In this document: positions 1 to 10,537 of the stretch, one piece after another
Layout: each line of letters opens with the position of its first letter
How positions within the stretch are numbered: position 1 is the first letter of the stretch
Source: Persicobacter psychrovividus
GTDB taxonomy: Bacteria > Bacteroidota > Bacteroidia > Cytophagales > Cyclobacteriaceae
Direction: 5' to 3'
Length of the DNA: 64,000 nt
Assembly: GCF_036492425.1 (NCBI RefSeq)
Contig: NZ_AP025292.1
Coordinates: 1,054,001 to 1,118,000 of the forward strand
Made by a program: the position numbers and the translations under genes
The notes under the pieces: generated by a model
The model's database searches: none
What the model was told of the DNA's origin: nothing
Seen by the model: only the letters and a program-made list of their open reading frames with translations

Positions 1-483
1 TATCGTTCACAATATGGTTCGAATTTCATTTCGGTAATGCCAACGAACCTGTACGGTCCGAATGACAATTATGACTTGCAGAATTCCCACGTATTGCCGG
101 CATTGATCCGTAAGTTCCATGAAGCAAAAGTGGAAGGCAAGGACTCGGTGGAAATCTGGGGAACGGGCTCGCCGAAGCGTGAGTTTTTGCATGCCGATGA
201 TTTGGCGGAGGCTTGTGTTTACCTGATGGAAAACTACAATGAGGAATCATTGGTCAACATCGGAACGGGTGAGGATATTTCGATCAAGGACTTGGCCTTG
301 TTGGTAAAAGACACCGTTGGTTTTGAAGGCGAATTGAAATTCGATACTTCGAAACCGGACGGCACACCTCGCAAGCTGATGGATGTATCGAAATTGCATT
401 CAACAGGCTTCCGACACAAGATCACTTTGGCGGATGGTATTGCTGAAGTTTATAAGGATTTTGTGGAGCATCCTCCGGTTTAA
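1..483 (+). CDS. fcl: GDP-L-fucose synthase, C-terminal part (5' end outside window)
   Basis: Reduces and epimerises GDP-4-keto-6-deoxymannose to GDP-L-fucose for surface polysaccharide synthesis in the cytoplasm. The frame is open from base 1 and reads [20 protein letters not shown], the segment that follows the catalytic Tyr-Lys region in this SDR subfamily. Further motifs are [20 protein letters not shown] and [15 protein letters not shown], both typical of GMER/Fcl. About 160 residues are present, roughly half of the usual 310-320. The catalytic YxxxK and Rossmann glycine motif lie upstream of the window. The stop is followed at once by the first family A repeat unit, whose hairpin could end the transcript. 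Family assignment is firm from the motifs. Confidence 0.93.
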   Translation, partial: YRSQYGSNFISVMPTNLYGPNDNYDLQNSHVLPALIRKFHEAKVEGKDSVEIWGTGSPKREFLHADDLAEACVYLMENYNEESLVNIGTGEDISIKDLALLVKDTVGFEGELKFDTSKPDGTPRKLMDVSKLHSTGFRHKITLADGIAEVYKDFVEHPPV

Positions 484-500
484 GGGGATCGCATGTAATC

Positions 501-1400
501 ATATTGTAGTGACGTTGCATGCAACGTCCGTACCGTAGGTGCAAAATCAAAAACCGCAACATGGAATTGCTTCTTGTTGCGGTTTTTTTATTTCCATTCT
601 TTGAGATGTTTGACGGGATTTCATAATGTAGTGACGTTGCATGCAACGTCCGTACCGTAGGTGCAAAATCAAAAACCGCAACATGGAATTGCTTCTTGTT
701 GCGGTTTTTTTATTTCCATTCTTTGGGATGTTTGACGGGATTTCATAATGTAGGGACGTTGCATGCAATGTCCGGAACGATAGATACAAAATCAAAAACC
801 GCAACATTGGAATTGCTCCTTGTTATGGTTTTTTTTATTACCACTTTTTTGGGATGTTTGACGGGATTTCATAATGTAGGGACGTTGAATGCAACGTCCG
901 TACCGTAGGTGCAAAATCAAAACCACAACATTGGAATTGCTTCTTGTTGCGGTTTTTTTTATTTCCACTTTTTTTGGGAAGTTTTAATGGTATCGCATAA
1001 TGTAGTGACGTTGCATGCAACGTCCGTACCGTAGGTGCAAAATCAAAGACCGTAACATTGAAATTGCTCCTTGTTACGGTTTTTTTTATTACCACTTTTT
1101 TGGGATGTTTGACGGGATTTCATAATGTAGTGACGTTGCATGCAACGTCCGTACCGTAGGTGCAAAATCAAAACCGCAACATTGGAATTGCTCCTTGTTA
1201 CGGTTTTTTTATTACCACTTTTTTGGGATGTTTGACGGGATTTCATAATGTAGTGACGTTGCATGCAACGTCCGTACCGTAGGTGCAAAATCAAAACCAC
1301 AACATTGGAATTGCTCCTTGTTGCGTTTTTTTATTTCCATTCTTTGAGATGTTTGACGGGATTTCATATTGTAGTGACGTTGCATGCAACGTCCGTACCG
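501..1400. repeat. Tandem REP family A array (8 units of about 122-126 bp)
   Basis: Each unit has the 18-bp perfect palindrome GACGTTGCATGCAACGTC (copies at 511, 633, 755, 881, 1007, 1132, 1255 and 1376; units 3 and 4 carry one change each), then CGTACCGTAGGTGCAAAATC. A hairpin of the form CCGCAACA-loop-TGTTGCGG followed by a T-run comes next, then a spacer ending TTTGACGGGATTTCATA. The hairpin looks like a Rho-independent terminator. The last unit is cut short and runs into the 3' end of the RAYT gene. Short reading frames in this array are produced by the repeat and show no protein family signature. Confidence 0.93.
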
Positions 1401-1417
1401 TAGGCGCAAAATCAAAT

Positions 1418-1934
1418 TCATGAATGGAATTTATCTTGTGCCCATTTCTGTGGATTATTTTTAATGTAGTCATCGATATTATGAAAGGCCTCTTGATCCT
1501 TGATGATATGATCGTAAAATCTGTTGTGCCATTGCATGGGATAACCCAACTGATTACAAGTTTTCGTTACTGCAGATTTGTACGACCTGATGATTGTTGA
1601 TATGGAGTTCTGTTTTGGCGTGATTTTTCGGAAGTTGCTATTTTTATCTGTTGCTGCTGAACATTCCTTGGAATGGTGAAACTGATTTAGTTGAATGATT
1701 CCGTGTAGATGATTAGGCATGATACAAAAAGACCCTAACCAAATTTTATTTTTTGTATGATATGGGATCTGTTGCCATAACAAATGAGCAACCAAGCCGG
1801 CATGTGACAGTGTCATTTTACCTGAAATAATATTGCCGAATAAATGTCGGTATTCGTGTGTGCAGATGGTGATGAAATAGGTTCCCGGCCAACGATAATC
1901 CCAGCCATTTAGCCGACTTGATTTTCTGTTTCAT
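1418..1934 (-). pseudogene. REP-associated tyrosine transposase (RAYT A), start region frameshifted
   Basis: Y1-type (HUH) transposase-like protein of the REP-associated family, which is thought to mobilise REP palindromes. The frame reads GWDYRWPGTYFITICTHEYR, then LFGNIISGKM, the metal-binding motif MPNHLHGII, a likely catalytic Tyr segment near RFYDHIIKD, and the end DDYIKNNPQKWAQDKF. The first in-frame ATG (1816) would lose the conserved N-terminal strand. A better start, ATG at 1934-1932, is one base out of frame. Removing one A from the AAAA run at 1922-1925 gives MKQKSSRLNGWDYRWPGTYF, a normal RAYT start. The gene is therefore probably a recent frameshift pseudogene, unless the run is a sequencing error or slips during translation. 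It is bracketed by family A palindromes at 1376 and 2000. Confidence 0.82.
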
Positions 1935-1994
1935 GTTGGTCTTGTTTTGTGGACGTTGCGTGCAATTCCCGTACAGGGTTAGAATAAATTGGGT

Positions 1995-2090
1995 GTAGTG
2001 ACGTTGCATGCAACGTCCGTACCGATAGGTACAAAATCAAAAACCGCAACATTGGAACTAATCCATGTTGCGGTTTTTTTTATTTCTATA
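1995..2090. repeat. REP family A unit on the 5' side of RAYT A
   Basis: Ninth copy of the family A unit: palindrome GACGTTGCATGCAACGTC at 2000-2017, then a variant link (CGTACCGATAGGTACAAAATC), then the hairpin CCGCAACAT/ATGTTGCGG with a T-run. With the copy at 1376 it brackets the RAYT gene. The same variant link (accgataggtac) recurs at about 29465. Confidence 0.9.
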
Positions 2091-2310
2091 TTTTTGGATG
2101 GCAAAATGTATGGAGGTTACATTTAACATTCATATTGAAGGTAATGACGGCAAGTTGATCATAGGTCTAAAAATGCAAGTTGAAATATAAATTACAGATC
2201 GCCATTATCAGCTGTATTCTTGTAATAGTTCAATTTTTAGATATTGGTAATGGTTCCAAAAGGCTGAAATTCTTACGGATGTAAGTCCTTCAGCCTTTCG
2301 TGAAAGTGCA
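2091..2310. terminator. Intergenic stretch with a terminator-like hairpin
   Basis: The stretch lies between the family A unit and the lipoprotein gene stop. It contains AAAGGCTGAA (2259-2268) and TTCAGCCTTT (2289-2298), a 10-bp inverted repeat around a 20-base loop. On the minus strand it is followed by a short T-run, so it likely terminates the minus-strand lipoprotein gene. Nothing else is recognised here. Confidence 0.6.
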
Positions 2311-3468
2311 TCAGGGTAATATTTCATATTCCTTCGGTGATTTGAGGCCTGTTGTTCCGAAGTAGCTTTGAAGCGTTCCTCCTCTAACAACAATTTTTTT
2401 GCCTAACAGGTCCGGATTATCCTTCAGGTTGAGCACTTCCCGAATAGTACCGCTGGGTAGCTGAAGGGGGAGAATTTTTGTGACAACGGTTTCATTGGGC
2501 GTGTCCGCTAATGCGATATTTGTGGAGGAAGTGAAGGGCGCTGTCAGTTTAAAGTTTGGACCCGAGGAGGTTGTTCCGACGATATATCCGTGTAGGTCTG
2601 CTTCGGTTTCCAGAGGTGCTGACAAGGCTTCATTGATGGTCAGGCCGAGTTCAGGGTTTTCCGCAGGAGGTGTCGGAGGCTCCTCATTATTACAGGCGAT
2701 GGTGTCAAACTGAAACGTAACAGGGGATCCGTCGAGGGCTTTCAATTCGGTAAGGGAGAGCTCCAGCGATTTTTTGGCTTCTTCGGTCTGGAAGTCAATA
2801 TGGTATTTTTCAGCCGACTCGACAAGCAGACTGTGGTATTGGGCGTGGTTTTCATTGATCCTTGCAAAGGGGATTTCCCGACCTTGTGAATCTGTGATTT
2901 GAGGCGCTTGCTGAAAGTATTCCCAGCCGTTCAGTGGACAAATATACCGAAGCGCAACGAGGTTGAAGGGGATGAGCTCAATCAGTGTAACCTCCATGCC
3001 AATGCCTGTTTCTTGCGGTGCTTTTGGCGCTGCTACGCTAATGGTGGTCAGGTTTATGGTATTGGTGACGAGCGGAGCAATGCTGAAATCAAGCGGCAAA
3101 CACGCATCGATGGCCATAAACTGTCGGCACAATTCACTTTCCTGGCCGGGGGTGTAATACAGGGGCTCAGCCTGTGCATTTCTTACTTCCAGTTTAGTCA
3201 GTTGGTATGTCCCGACAGGAAGCTCGATAGGTGCAAAGGATACACGACCATCAGCCAGCTGAATAGGCAGCGGGCCAAATTGCAGTGATTGAGCATCGTC
3301 CATACTGGTGATTTCAATATGGATATGATCGATAGTAGCGATGTCCGCCTGTCGATGATTGAGGCTGGCGACGCTGCCACGAAATTGAATTTTTCCCATA
3401 GGTTCCTCGACCTGGGTTTTTGTACAGGCGGCAAGCAGTATGCTCAGCCATAGACAATATTTCAGCAT
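2311..3468 (-). CDS. Lipoprotein with C-terminal DUF6359 domain
   Basis: Predicted lipoprotein of 385 residues. The start is the ATG at 3468, since the longer frame would begin with TTG. The leader MLKYCLWLSILLAACTK has a clear lipobox (LAAC, Cys14). The first two thirds are not recognised, but include short strand-rich segments such as SFAPIELPVGTYQLTKLEV. A proline-rich linker (EEPPTPPAENPE) leads to a C-terminal domain of about 110 residues with TINEALSAP, HGYIVGTTSSG, NIALADTPNE, LPLQLPSGTIREVLNL and LLGKKIVVRG. That pattern matches DUF6359, an OB-fold-like domain found in Bacteroidota surface proteins. It is probably anchored in the outer membrane. No partner gene is adjacent, and the function is unknown. 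Confidence 0.8.
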   Translation of the reverse strand: MLKYCLWLSILLAACTKTQVEEPMGKIQFRGSVASLNHRQADIATIDHIHIEITSMDDAQSLQFGPLPIQLADGRVSFAPIELPVGTYQLTKLEVRNAQAEPLYYTPGQESELCRQFMAIDACLPLDFSIAPLVTNTINLTTISVAAPKAPQETGIGMEVTLIELIPFNLVALRYICPLNGWEYFQQAPQITDSQGREIPFARINENHAQYHSLLVESAEKYHIDFQTEEAKKSLELSLTELKALDGSPVTFQFDTIACNNEEPPTPPAENPELGLTINEALSAPLETEADLHGYIVGTTSSGPNFKLTAPFTSSTNIALADTPNETVVTKILPLQLPSGTIREVLNLKDNPDLLGKKIVVRGGTLQSYFGTTGLKSPKEYEILP

Positions 3469-3682
3469 AGTGTTCAAGAGATTTTATGCTGATATACTTT
3501 GGAAAATAAGGCACATTTCTGTGGTGAAGGATTTCAGTGGAACATTGGGGTAGGATTCTTTTCTGTGATTTATGGAATATCATGTAAATAGTGGAATTTT
3601 TGATTTCTATTTGTGTGCTGAAATCCGTAAATTGAAGGTAGTGGTGTTCACGAGTGAATAAGAAAATTACAATTCAAAATAT

Positions 3683-5839
3683 ATGGCTTCAGTAGAAACA
3701 GATCGGATTTCCAAATTAATTGACAGCAGTGACTTGATCAGCAGGGACTTAAGCTGGTTGAAGTTCAACGAGCGTGTGCTTGATCAGGCGAAAAAAGATC
3801 GCAGCCTACTGGAGAAGCTTAAATTTTTGGCCATCACAGATTCAAACCTCGATGAGTTCTTCATGATCCGAGTGGGCTCGCTGTATAATTATATCGATTA
3901 CGGTAAGGAGCGCACGGACTACTCGAAGTTGCGGGAGTATCAGTTCAAGAAGCGGCTGTTTGCAGAAACTCAGCGCTTTGTGAATCAGCAACAGAGTTTG
4001 TTCTTAAGTCTAGTGGATCAGTTTGAGGGCAGTGGCTTTCGGATTGAAAACGATCTGGATCAGCTGACGATGAATGACCGTGCGGAAGTGGAGGAGTTTT
4101 TTGATCGGACGGTTTTCCCGATGTTGACACCAATGGCCTATGATAATTACCATACTTTTCCGCTGTTGATGAATAAGTTATTGATCTTTGGGGTGTGGAC
4201 GCAAGCGGAAGATGGGGGAAATCAGCATAAATTATCCTTCGTACAGATTCCTGCCAATTTACCGAAATTCTATGAGATCGAGCGTCAGGACTTGCTGTTG
4301 TTCGTTCCGATTGAGCAGGTGATCCGCTATTATATGCAGAAGCTTTACCGCAATGTGGTGATTGATTCGCTGACGCTGTTCCGTATCACGAGAAATGGTG
4401 ATTTTACCTTGGAGGAATCGGATGATATTGAGGCGAATTTTCTCGATGAGTTGCGCCTGAAGCTGAAAACAAGGAAAACGGGTCGCGTGGTTCGGCTGGA
4501 GACCGAGTACAATCCTGATCCCAACCTTTTGGCGATTTTGAAAGAGCGTTGGCTGATTGATGAGGACAATATTTTCAGGATGCACCAGGCGAGTCTGGTG
4601 GATTATACCCGTTTTTGGGGCATCGTCAATCACCGATTGTTGCGTGCGCATCTTCCTAAGCAACCTTCGCCAGTACGGCCAGTGAGCTTGCCTCCAAAGG
4701 GGGAGCAAAATATGCTTGAGGTACTCAAAAAGCGTGATGTGTTGATGCATCACCCTTACAATAATATGGATCCATTGCTTGAATTGCTGGATCAGGCTGC
4801 TGATGACCCAAAGGTGTTGTCGATCAAGATTACCATTTACCGTTTGGCAAAGCGATCAAGAATTGTGGAGGCCCTATTGAAAGCCGCAGAAAATGGAAAG
4901 CACGTTTCGGTTTTATTTGAGGTCAAAGCCCGTTTTGATGAAGAAAACAACCTTGCGGCAGCGAAACGATTGCAGTCTGCAGGATGCTTTGTGATTTATG
5001 GAATTTCCAACTTTAAAACCCACACAAAACTGTGCTTAATTGTGCGTAAAGGGGAATCAGGCATTACCTCTTACGTGCACATGTCAAGTGGTAATTACAA
5101 TGAATCCACGTCGAAGCTGTACACTGATTTGGGGATGCTGACCACCAAAAGGGAATATGCGAAAGATGTGGCGGAGTTTTTTAATGTGATTACGGGGCAT
5201 TCGAACCCTAACCGATTTAAATCCCTGATTACTGCGCCAACCAATATGCGTGATCAGTTGATTGAGATGATTGATCAGGAAACGCAACATGCCAAGCAAG
5301 GTTTGCCCTCAGGTATTTGCATCAAGATCAATTCCCTGCAGGACAAGAAAACGATCAAGGCGCTTTATAATGCCTCTCAGCAGGGAGTGCCCGTGAAGCT
5401 GATCGTCCGTGGAATTTGCTGTTTGCGCCCACAGCGTCAGGGTTTGAGTGAGAATATTGAGGTAATCTCTATTGTAGGCGATTATTTGGAGCACAGCCGA
5501 ATTTATTATTTCCACAATCAGGGCGACCCTTTGTTGTATTCAGGCTCTGCTGATGTGATGGTGCGCAGCTTTGACCGTCGTCTGGAGTCTTTGTACCTCA
5601 TTACGGATGAATTGCTTAAAAAGCAGGTAACCAACATTCTGGCTTATAACCTCAAGGACAATGTGAATGCCTATTCTATGCATGAGGATGGCAACTTTAC
5701 CCGCCGGGAACCGCAAGAAGGAGAGAAAAAGTTCAATGTGCATAAGGAGTTTTTTAAAGTACGGGCGACGGCCATCAAAAAAGTGTCCTTATTTGCGGAT
5801 CAAGTGGAAGAATCCACTCCGACCACAACGAAAAAATAA
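3683..5839 (+). CDS. ppk1: Polyphosphate kinase 1
   Basis: Transfers the gamma-phosphate of ATP reversibly onto polyphosphate chains. At 718 residues it is slightly longer than the E. coli enzyme. The N-terminal domain has the family motifs RDLSWLKFNERVLDQA and LAITDSNLDEFFMIRVG. The catalytic domains contain SIKITIYRLAKRSRIVEAL, the autophosphorylated histidine at about residue 447 in NFKTHTKLCLIVR, the SSGNYNESTSKLYTDLG motif, and the second conserved histidine at about 604 in DYLEHSRIYYFHN. It stands alone, divergent from the lipoprotein gene, with about 200 bases between them. The family B REP array starts about 55 bases after the stop. No phoU or ppx gene is nearby. Confidence 0.97.
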   Translation: MASVETDRISKLIDSSDLISRDLSWLKFNERVLDQAKKDRSLLEKLKFLAITDSNLDEFFMIRVGSLYNYIDYGKERTDYSKLREYQFKKRLFAETQRFVNQQQSLFLSLVDQFEGSGFRIENDLDQLTMNDRAEVEEFFDRTVFPMLTPMAYDNYHTFPLLMNKLLIFGVWTQAEDGGNQHKLSFVQIPANLPKFYEIERQDLLLFVPIEQVIRYYMQKLYRNVVIDSLTLFRITRNGDFTLEESDDIEANFLDELRLKLKTRKTGRVVRLETEYNPDPNLLAILKERWLIDEDNIFRMHQASLVDYTRFWGIVNHRLLRAHLPKQPSPVRPVSLPPKGEQNMLEVLKKRDVLMHHPYNNMDPLLELLDQAADDPKVLSIKITIYRLAKRSRIVEALLKAAENGKHVSVLFEVKARFDEENNLAAAKRLQSAGCFVIYGISNFKTHTKLCLIVRKGESGITSYVHMSSGNYNESTSKLYTDLGMLTTKREYAKDVAEFFNVITGHSNPNRFKSLITAPTNMRDQLIEMIDQETQHAKQGLPSGICIKINSLQDKKTIKALYNASQQGVPVKLIVRGICCLRPQRQGLSENIEVISIVGDYLEHSRIYYFHNQGDPLLYSGSADVMVRSFDRRLESLYLITDELLKKQVTNILAYNLKDNVNAYSMHEDGNFTRREPQEGEKKFNVHKEFFKVRATAIKKVSLFADQVEESTPTTTKK

Positions 5840-5889
5840 TGCTTTTTCGCAGATGCTTATCGCTGATCTTCGGAAAAGCCTATGAGGAT

Positions 5890-6395
5890 TATTTTGTCAC
5901 GCGACGGAGTCACGCGACAGGTGTGTTTTTAGTCAAAGTATTCTTTTCTGTTTACCCTATCGCGAGAGTCTCTCTCGTAATAATTGCTTATTATGATTAG
6001 TTCGTCACGAGACGGAGTCACGCGACAGGTGTGTTTTTAGTCAAGGTATTCTTTTCTGTTTACCCTATCGCGAGAGTCTCTCTCGTGATAATTGTTTATT
6101 GTGATTAGCTTGTCCCGCGACGGCGTCACGCGACAGGCAGTGGAGCCGGTTTAGTGTGTTTTTCAATTAATTGAGCACATTATTAGTTTACGCTATCGCG
6201 AGAGTCTCTCTCGTGATAATTGCTTATTGCTATTAGTTTGTCCCGCGACGGCGTCTCGCGGCAGGAAGTGGAGTCAGTTTAGTGTGTTTTTCAATTAATT
6301 GAGCACATTATTAGTTTACGCTATCGCGAGACTCTGTCTCGTGATAATTGTTTATTGTGATTTAGTTTGTCCCTCGACGGAGTCTCGCGACAGTC
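5890..6395. repeat. REP family B array, 5' side of RAYT B
   Basis: About 4.5 units of roughly 105-125 bp, each with two different palindromes. B2 is like TGTCACGAGACGGAGTC ACGCGACA (starts near 5895, 6002, 6110, 6238, 6366). B1 is like TATCGCGAGAG-TCT-CTCTCGTGATA (near 5958, 6066, 6194, 6322). The linkers (GTGTGTTTTTAGTCAAGGTA or TTCAATTAATTGAGCAC) also repeat. Alternating paired palindromes resemble the BIME arrangement of bacterial REP elements. Confidence 0.92.
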
Positions 6396-6572
6396 CCATT
6401 CATGATAAGTGCTTATTTTGATCAGTTTTCCGGAAGACAGCGTGCAGCCTTAAATCTAACTGTGTCGAGAAATGTTTTCATTCAATTTTTTAATTTAGAT
6501 CAAAAAACCTACACCTACTCTTTTTACCATGGCATAAACCGTAATTGATAAGCAATTATCAAAAACAAGAAA

Positions 6573-7127
6573 ATGTCAAGTGCATACAAGATCAAAGACG
6601 AAAGCCGTTTTCATTTCTTGACCATGTCAGTGGTGGATTGGATGGATGTGTTCACAAGGAAAGATCATCAACAAATTATCATTGATTCACTTCGGTTTTG
6701 TCAGAAAAATAAAGGCTTACAAATAGGTGCCTGGTGCATGATGACCAATCATATTCATTTGATTGCTCGATCAGAACAAAATTCATTAGGTAAAACCATT
6801 GGTGAGTTCAAGCGATTTACGTCACATCAAATGCTAAAGGAGATAAGCGCTTCAGCAAAGGAGAGTAGAAAAAATTGGTTAATGGGTCGTTTTTCTCAAG
6901 CCTCTCGCCAATATAAAAGCGCTGATAAACATCAATTATGGCAATATGAATCGCATCCTGTTGAATTAAATACGAATACTATTATTCAGCAAAAAGTGGA
7001 TTATCTTCATTATAATCCTGTAAAAGCAGGTTTTGTCGAAACCCCTGAGGCGTGGAGGCTAAGTAGTGCTATGGAATATAGTGGGGGAGGGCGCGTGCCT
7101 TTAATTGATTGTTATTTGATGTGGTGA
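6573..7127 (+). CDS. REP-associated tyrosine transposase (RAYT B)
   Basis: Intact 184-residue Y1/HUH transposase. The start segment is YKIKDESRFHFLTMSVVDWM. The metal-binding histidine motif is MMTNHIHLIAR at about residues 66-76. It has the GEFKRFTSHQML helix typical of this family and the C-terminal motif QQKVDYLHYNPVKAGFV. RAYTs nick REP hairpins through a conserved Tyr on the long helix before the C-terminal motif. It is not closely similar to RAYT A: the motif is NHIHLI rather than NHLHGI and the C-terminal region differs. Family B palindromes flank it on both sides and none lie inside the gene, so this is a self-contained REP/RAYT cassette. Confidence 0.93.
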   Translation: MSSAYKIKDESRFHFLTMSVVDWMDVFTRKDHQQIIIDSLRFCQKNKGLQIGAWCMMTNHIHLIARSEQNSLGKTIGEFKRFTSHQMLKEISASAKESRKNWLMGRFSQASRQYKSADKHQLWQYESHPVELNTNTIIQQKVDYLHYNPVKAGFVETPEAWRLSSAMEYSGGGRVPLIDCYLMW

Positions 7128-7134
7128 TATAATG

Positions 7135-7600
7135 GAAAGTCACGAGATGGAGTCTCGGGACAGGTGTGTTTTTAGTCAAGGTATTCTTTTCTGCTAACCC
7201 TATCGCGAGACTCTGTCTCGTGATAATTGTTTATTGTGATTTAGTTTGTCCCGCGACGGAGTCACGCAACAGGTGTGTTTTTAATCAAGGTATTCTTTTC
7301 TGCTTACGCTATCGCGAGAGTCTCTCTGGTGATAATTGCTTATTGTGATTAGTTTGTCACGAGACGGAGTCACGCGACAGGTGTGTTTTTAGTCAAGGTA
7401 TTCTTTTCTGCTTACGCTATCGCGAGAGTCTCTCTGGTGATAATTGCTTATTGTGATTAGTTTGTCACGAGACGGAGTCCCGCGACAGGTGTGTTTTTAG
7501 TCAAGGTATTCTTTTCTGCTAATCCTATCGCGAGAGTCTCTCTCGTGATAATTGTTTATAGCTATTAGTTTGTCACGAGACAGAGTCTCGCGATAGGTAA
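7135..7600. repeat. REP family B array, 3' side of RAYT B
   Basis: B2 palindromes begin near 7139, 7246, 7354, 7462 and 7569, and B1 palindromes near 7201, 7310, 7418 and 7526. The period is about 108 bases and the linker GTGTGTTTTTAGTCAAGGTA is nearly invariant. The count mirrors the other side of RAYT B. A further degenerate B2/B1 pair lies at 7866-7910. Confidence 0.92.
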
Positions 7601-7920
7601 TGGAGTCGGTTTAGTGTGTTTTTCAATTGGCAAAGTCCCTAATATTATTTTACGCAATCGGAGGGTGCATAACTGGAATTGTAGTTTATATCACCAAATA
7701 ATATTTCGTTTTGGTAGGGTCAGGCCTGTGTGCCTGACCGAAACAGTCATTGTAACGCTATTTTTGGGCGAGCACGTGGGATCACCCGTACCAAACAGAA
7801 TAAAATTTTGTAGGGCAGTTTTAAATTACGGTCATGCAACAGCCCCTGATAATGCTTATTGTTGTTTGTCACGAGGCAGAGTCACGCGACAGTCCCACTC
7901 GTGATAGTCATACATTCTAT
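7601..7920. repeat. Intergenic stretch with REP-like palindromes of other types
   Basis: The stretch holds the perfect 8-bp arm palindrome GGTCAGGC-CTGTGT-GCCTGACC (7718-7739) and an imperfect one, GGGCGAGCACGTGGGATCACCC (about 7766-7787). A degenerate family B pair follows (7866-7910). Neither of the first two matches family A or B. No coding signal was recognised. Confidence 0.65.
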
Positions 7921-7929
7921 CCCACCCAC

Positions 7930-7968
7930 AAAAAAAACCGCTGTAAAATCAATTACAGCGGTTTTTCT
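7930..7968 (-). terminator. gyrB terminator
   Basis: The arms ACCGCTGTAA (7937-7946) and TTACAGCGGT (7953-7962) form a 10-bp stem. On the minus strand it is followed by a run of eight T, 20 bases past the gyrB stop. The plus side also has five T, so it may work in both directions and shield gyrB from the REP arrays. Confidence 0.88.
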
Positions 7969-7987
7969 ATTTTTAACGACCCTAAAA

Positions 7988-9955
<1,968 letters not shown>

Positions 9956-10159
9956 TTAATTCCAATTGAATTGCTTTGTAAATTAAAGCTTCCCTGCGGT
10001 AAAAGCACGGAGCTTCAAGTGTTATCGTCGTTATTGTGGGTGAAAAATCACCTGAAAAATTTCGGCCAAACCCTTTGCTTTTTGAAAGAAAAGCACAGCG
10101 TTTATGGCTTCGATTTACTAACGCTCACAACTTGTCAAAAATACGATAATTCACCCTAA

Positions 10160-10537
10160 AAATCTAATTTAAACCCTCCTTTTAAGGCCTGAAATCCGCC
10201 TTTTGCTGCCATAAAAGTGTTTTTTTTAAAGGGAAACAGGATTGATCGTTGTTGGCGGAGAAAGTTAACTTTTTTACTGTCTTTTTCAGACGGTAAAAGA
10301 ATATGGAAAATGCGGAAAAGGCAAAATGATATTATAAATTTTATGCGAAAATGGAAGTTTGGCAATGATGTTGCTATGTTTTTGTTTTTAGGAAACTCAG
10401 AAGGATAAGTGAGGCCTGCATGTTGCGTTAATAATTGTGTTTTTTACGACTTTTATATTGCGACATTTGGATCTTATTTCTTACTTTTGAAAACAATTAT
10501 CATTTTATTTTAGAGAATAACTCATTATAACGATACC
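10160..10537 (+). promoter_or_regulatory. fabH upstream region with a candidate promoter
   Basis: Non-coding AT-rich stretch of about 380 bases. TACTTTTG at 10482-10489 fits the Bacteroidota -7 consensus TAnnTTTG, with a TTG at 10458-10460 as a possible -33 element. The implied start of transcription is about 45 bases before the fabH ATG. No conserved RNA structure is recognised in the remainder. Confidence 0.5.

Noticed and set aside
501-1480. Short reading frames with MKSRQTSQK-like and HATSLHYEIPSN-like repeats
   Set aside because: They are translations of the REP unit read in different frames and shift with each unit. No family signature.
7160-7910. Small frames in the family B array and next to it
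   Set aside because: They follow the repeat period and contain no protein motif.
10160-10400. Small basic ORF (MFFLKGNRIDRCWRRK) upstream of fabH
   Set aside because: Weak start, odd composition and no relative recognised; treated as non-coding.
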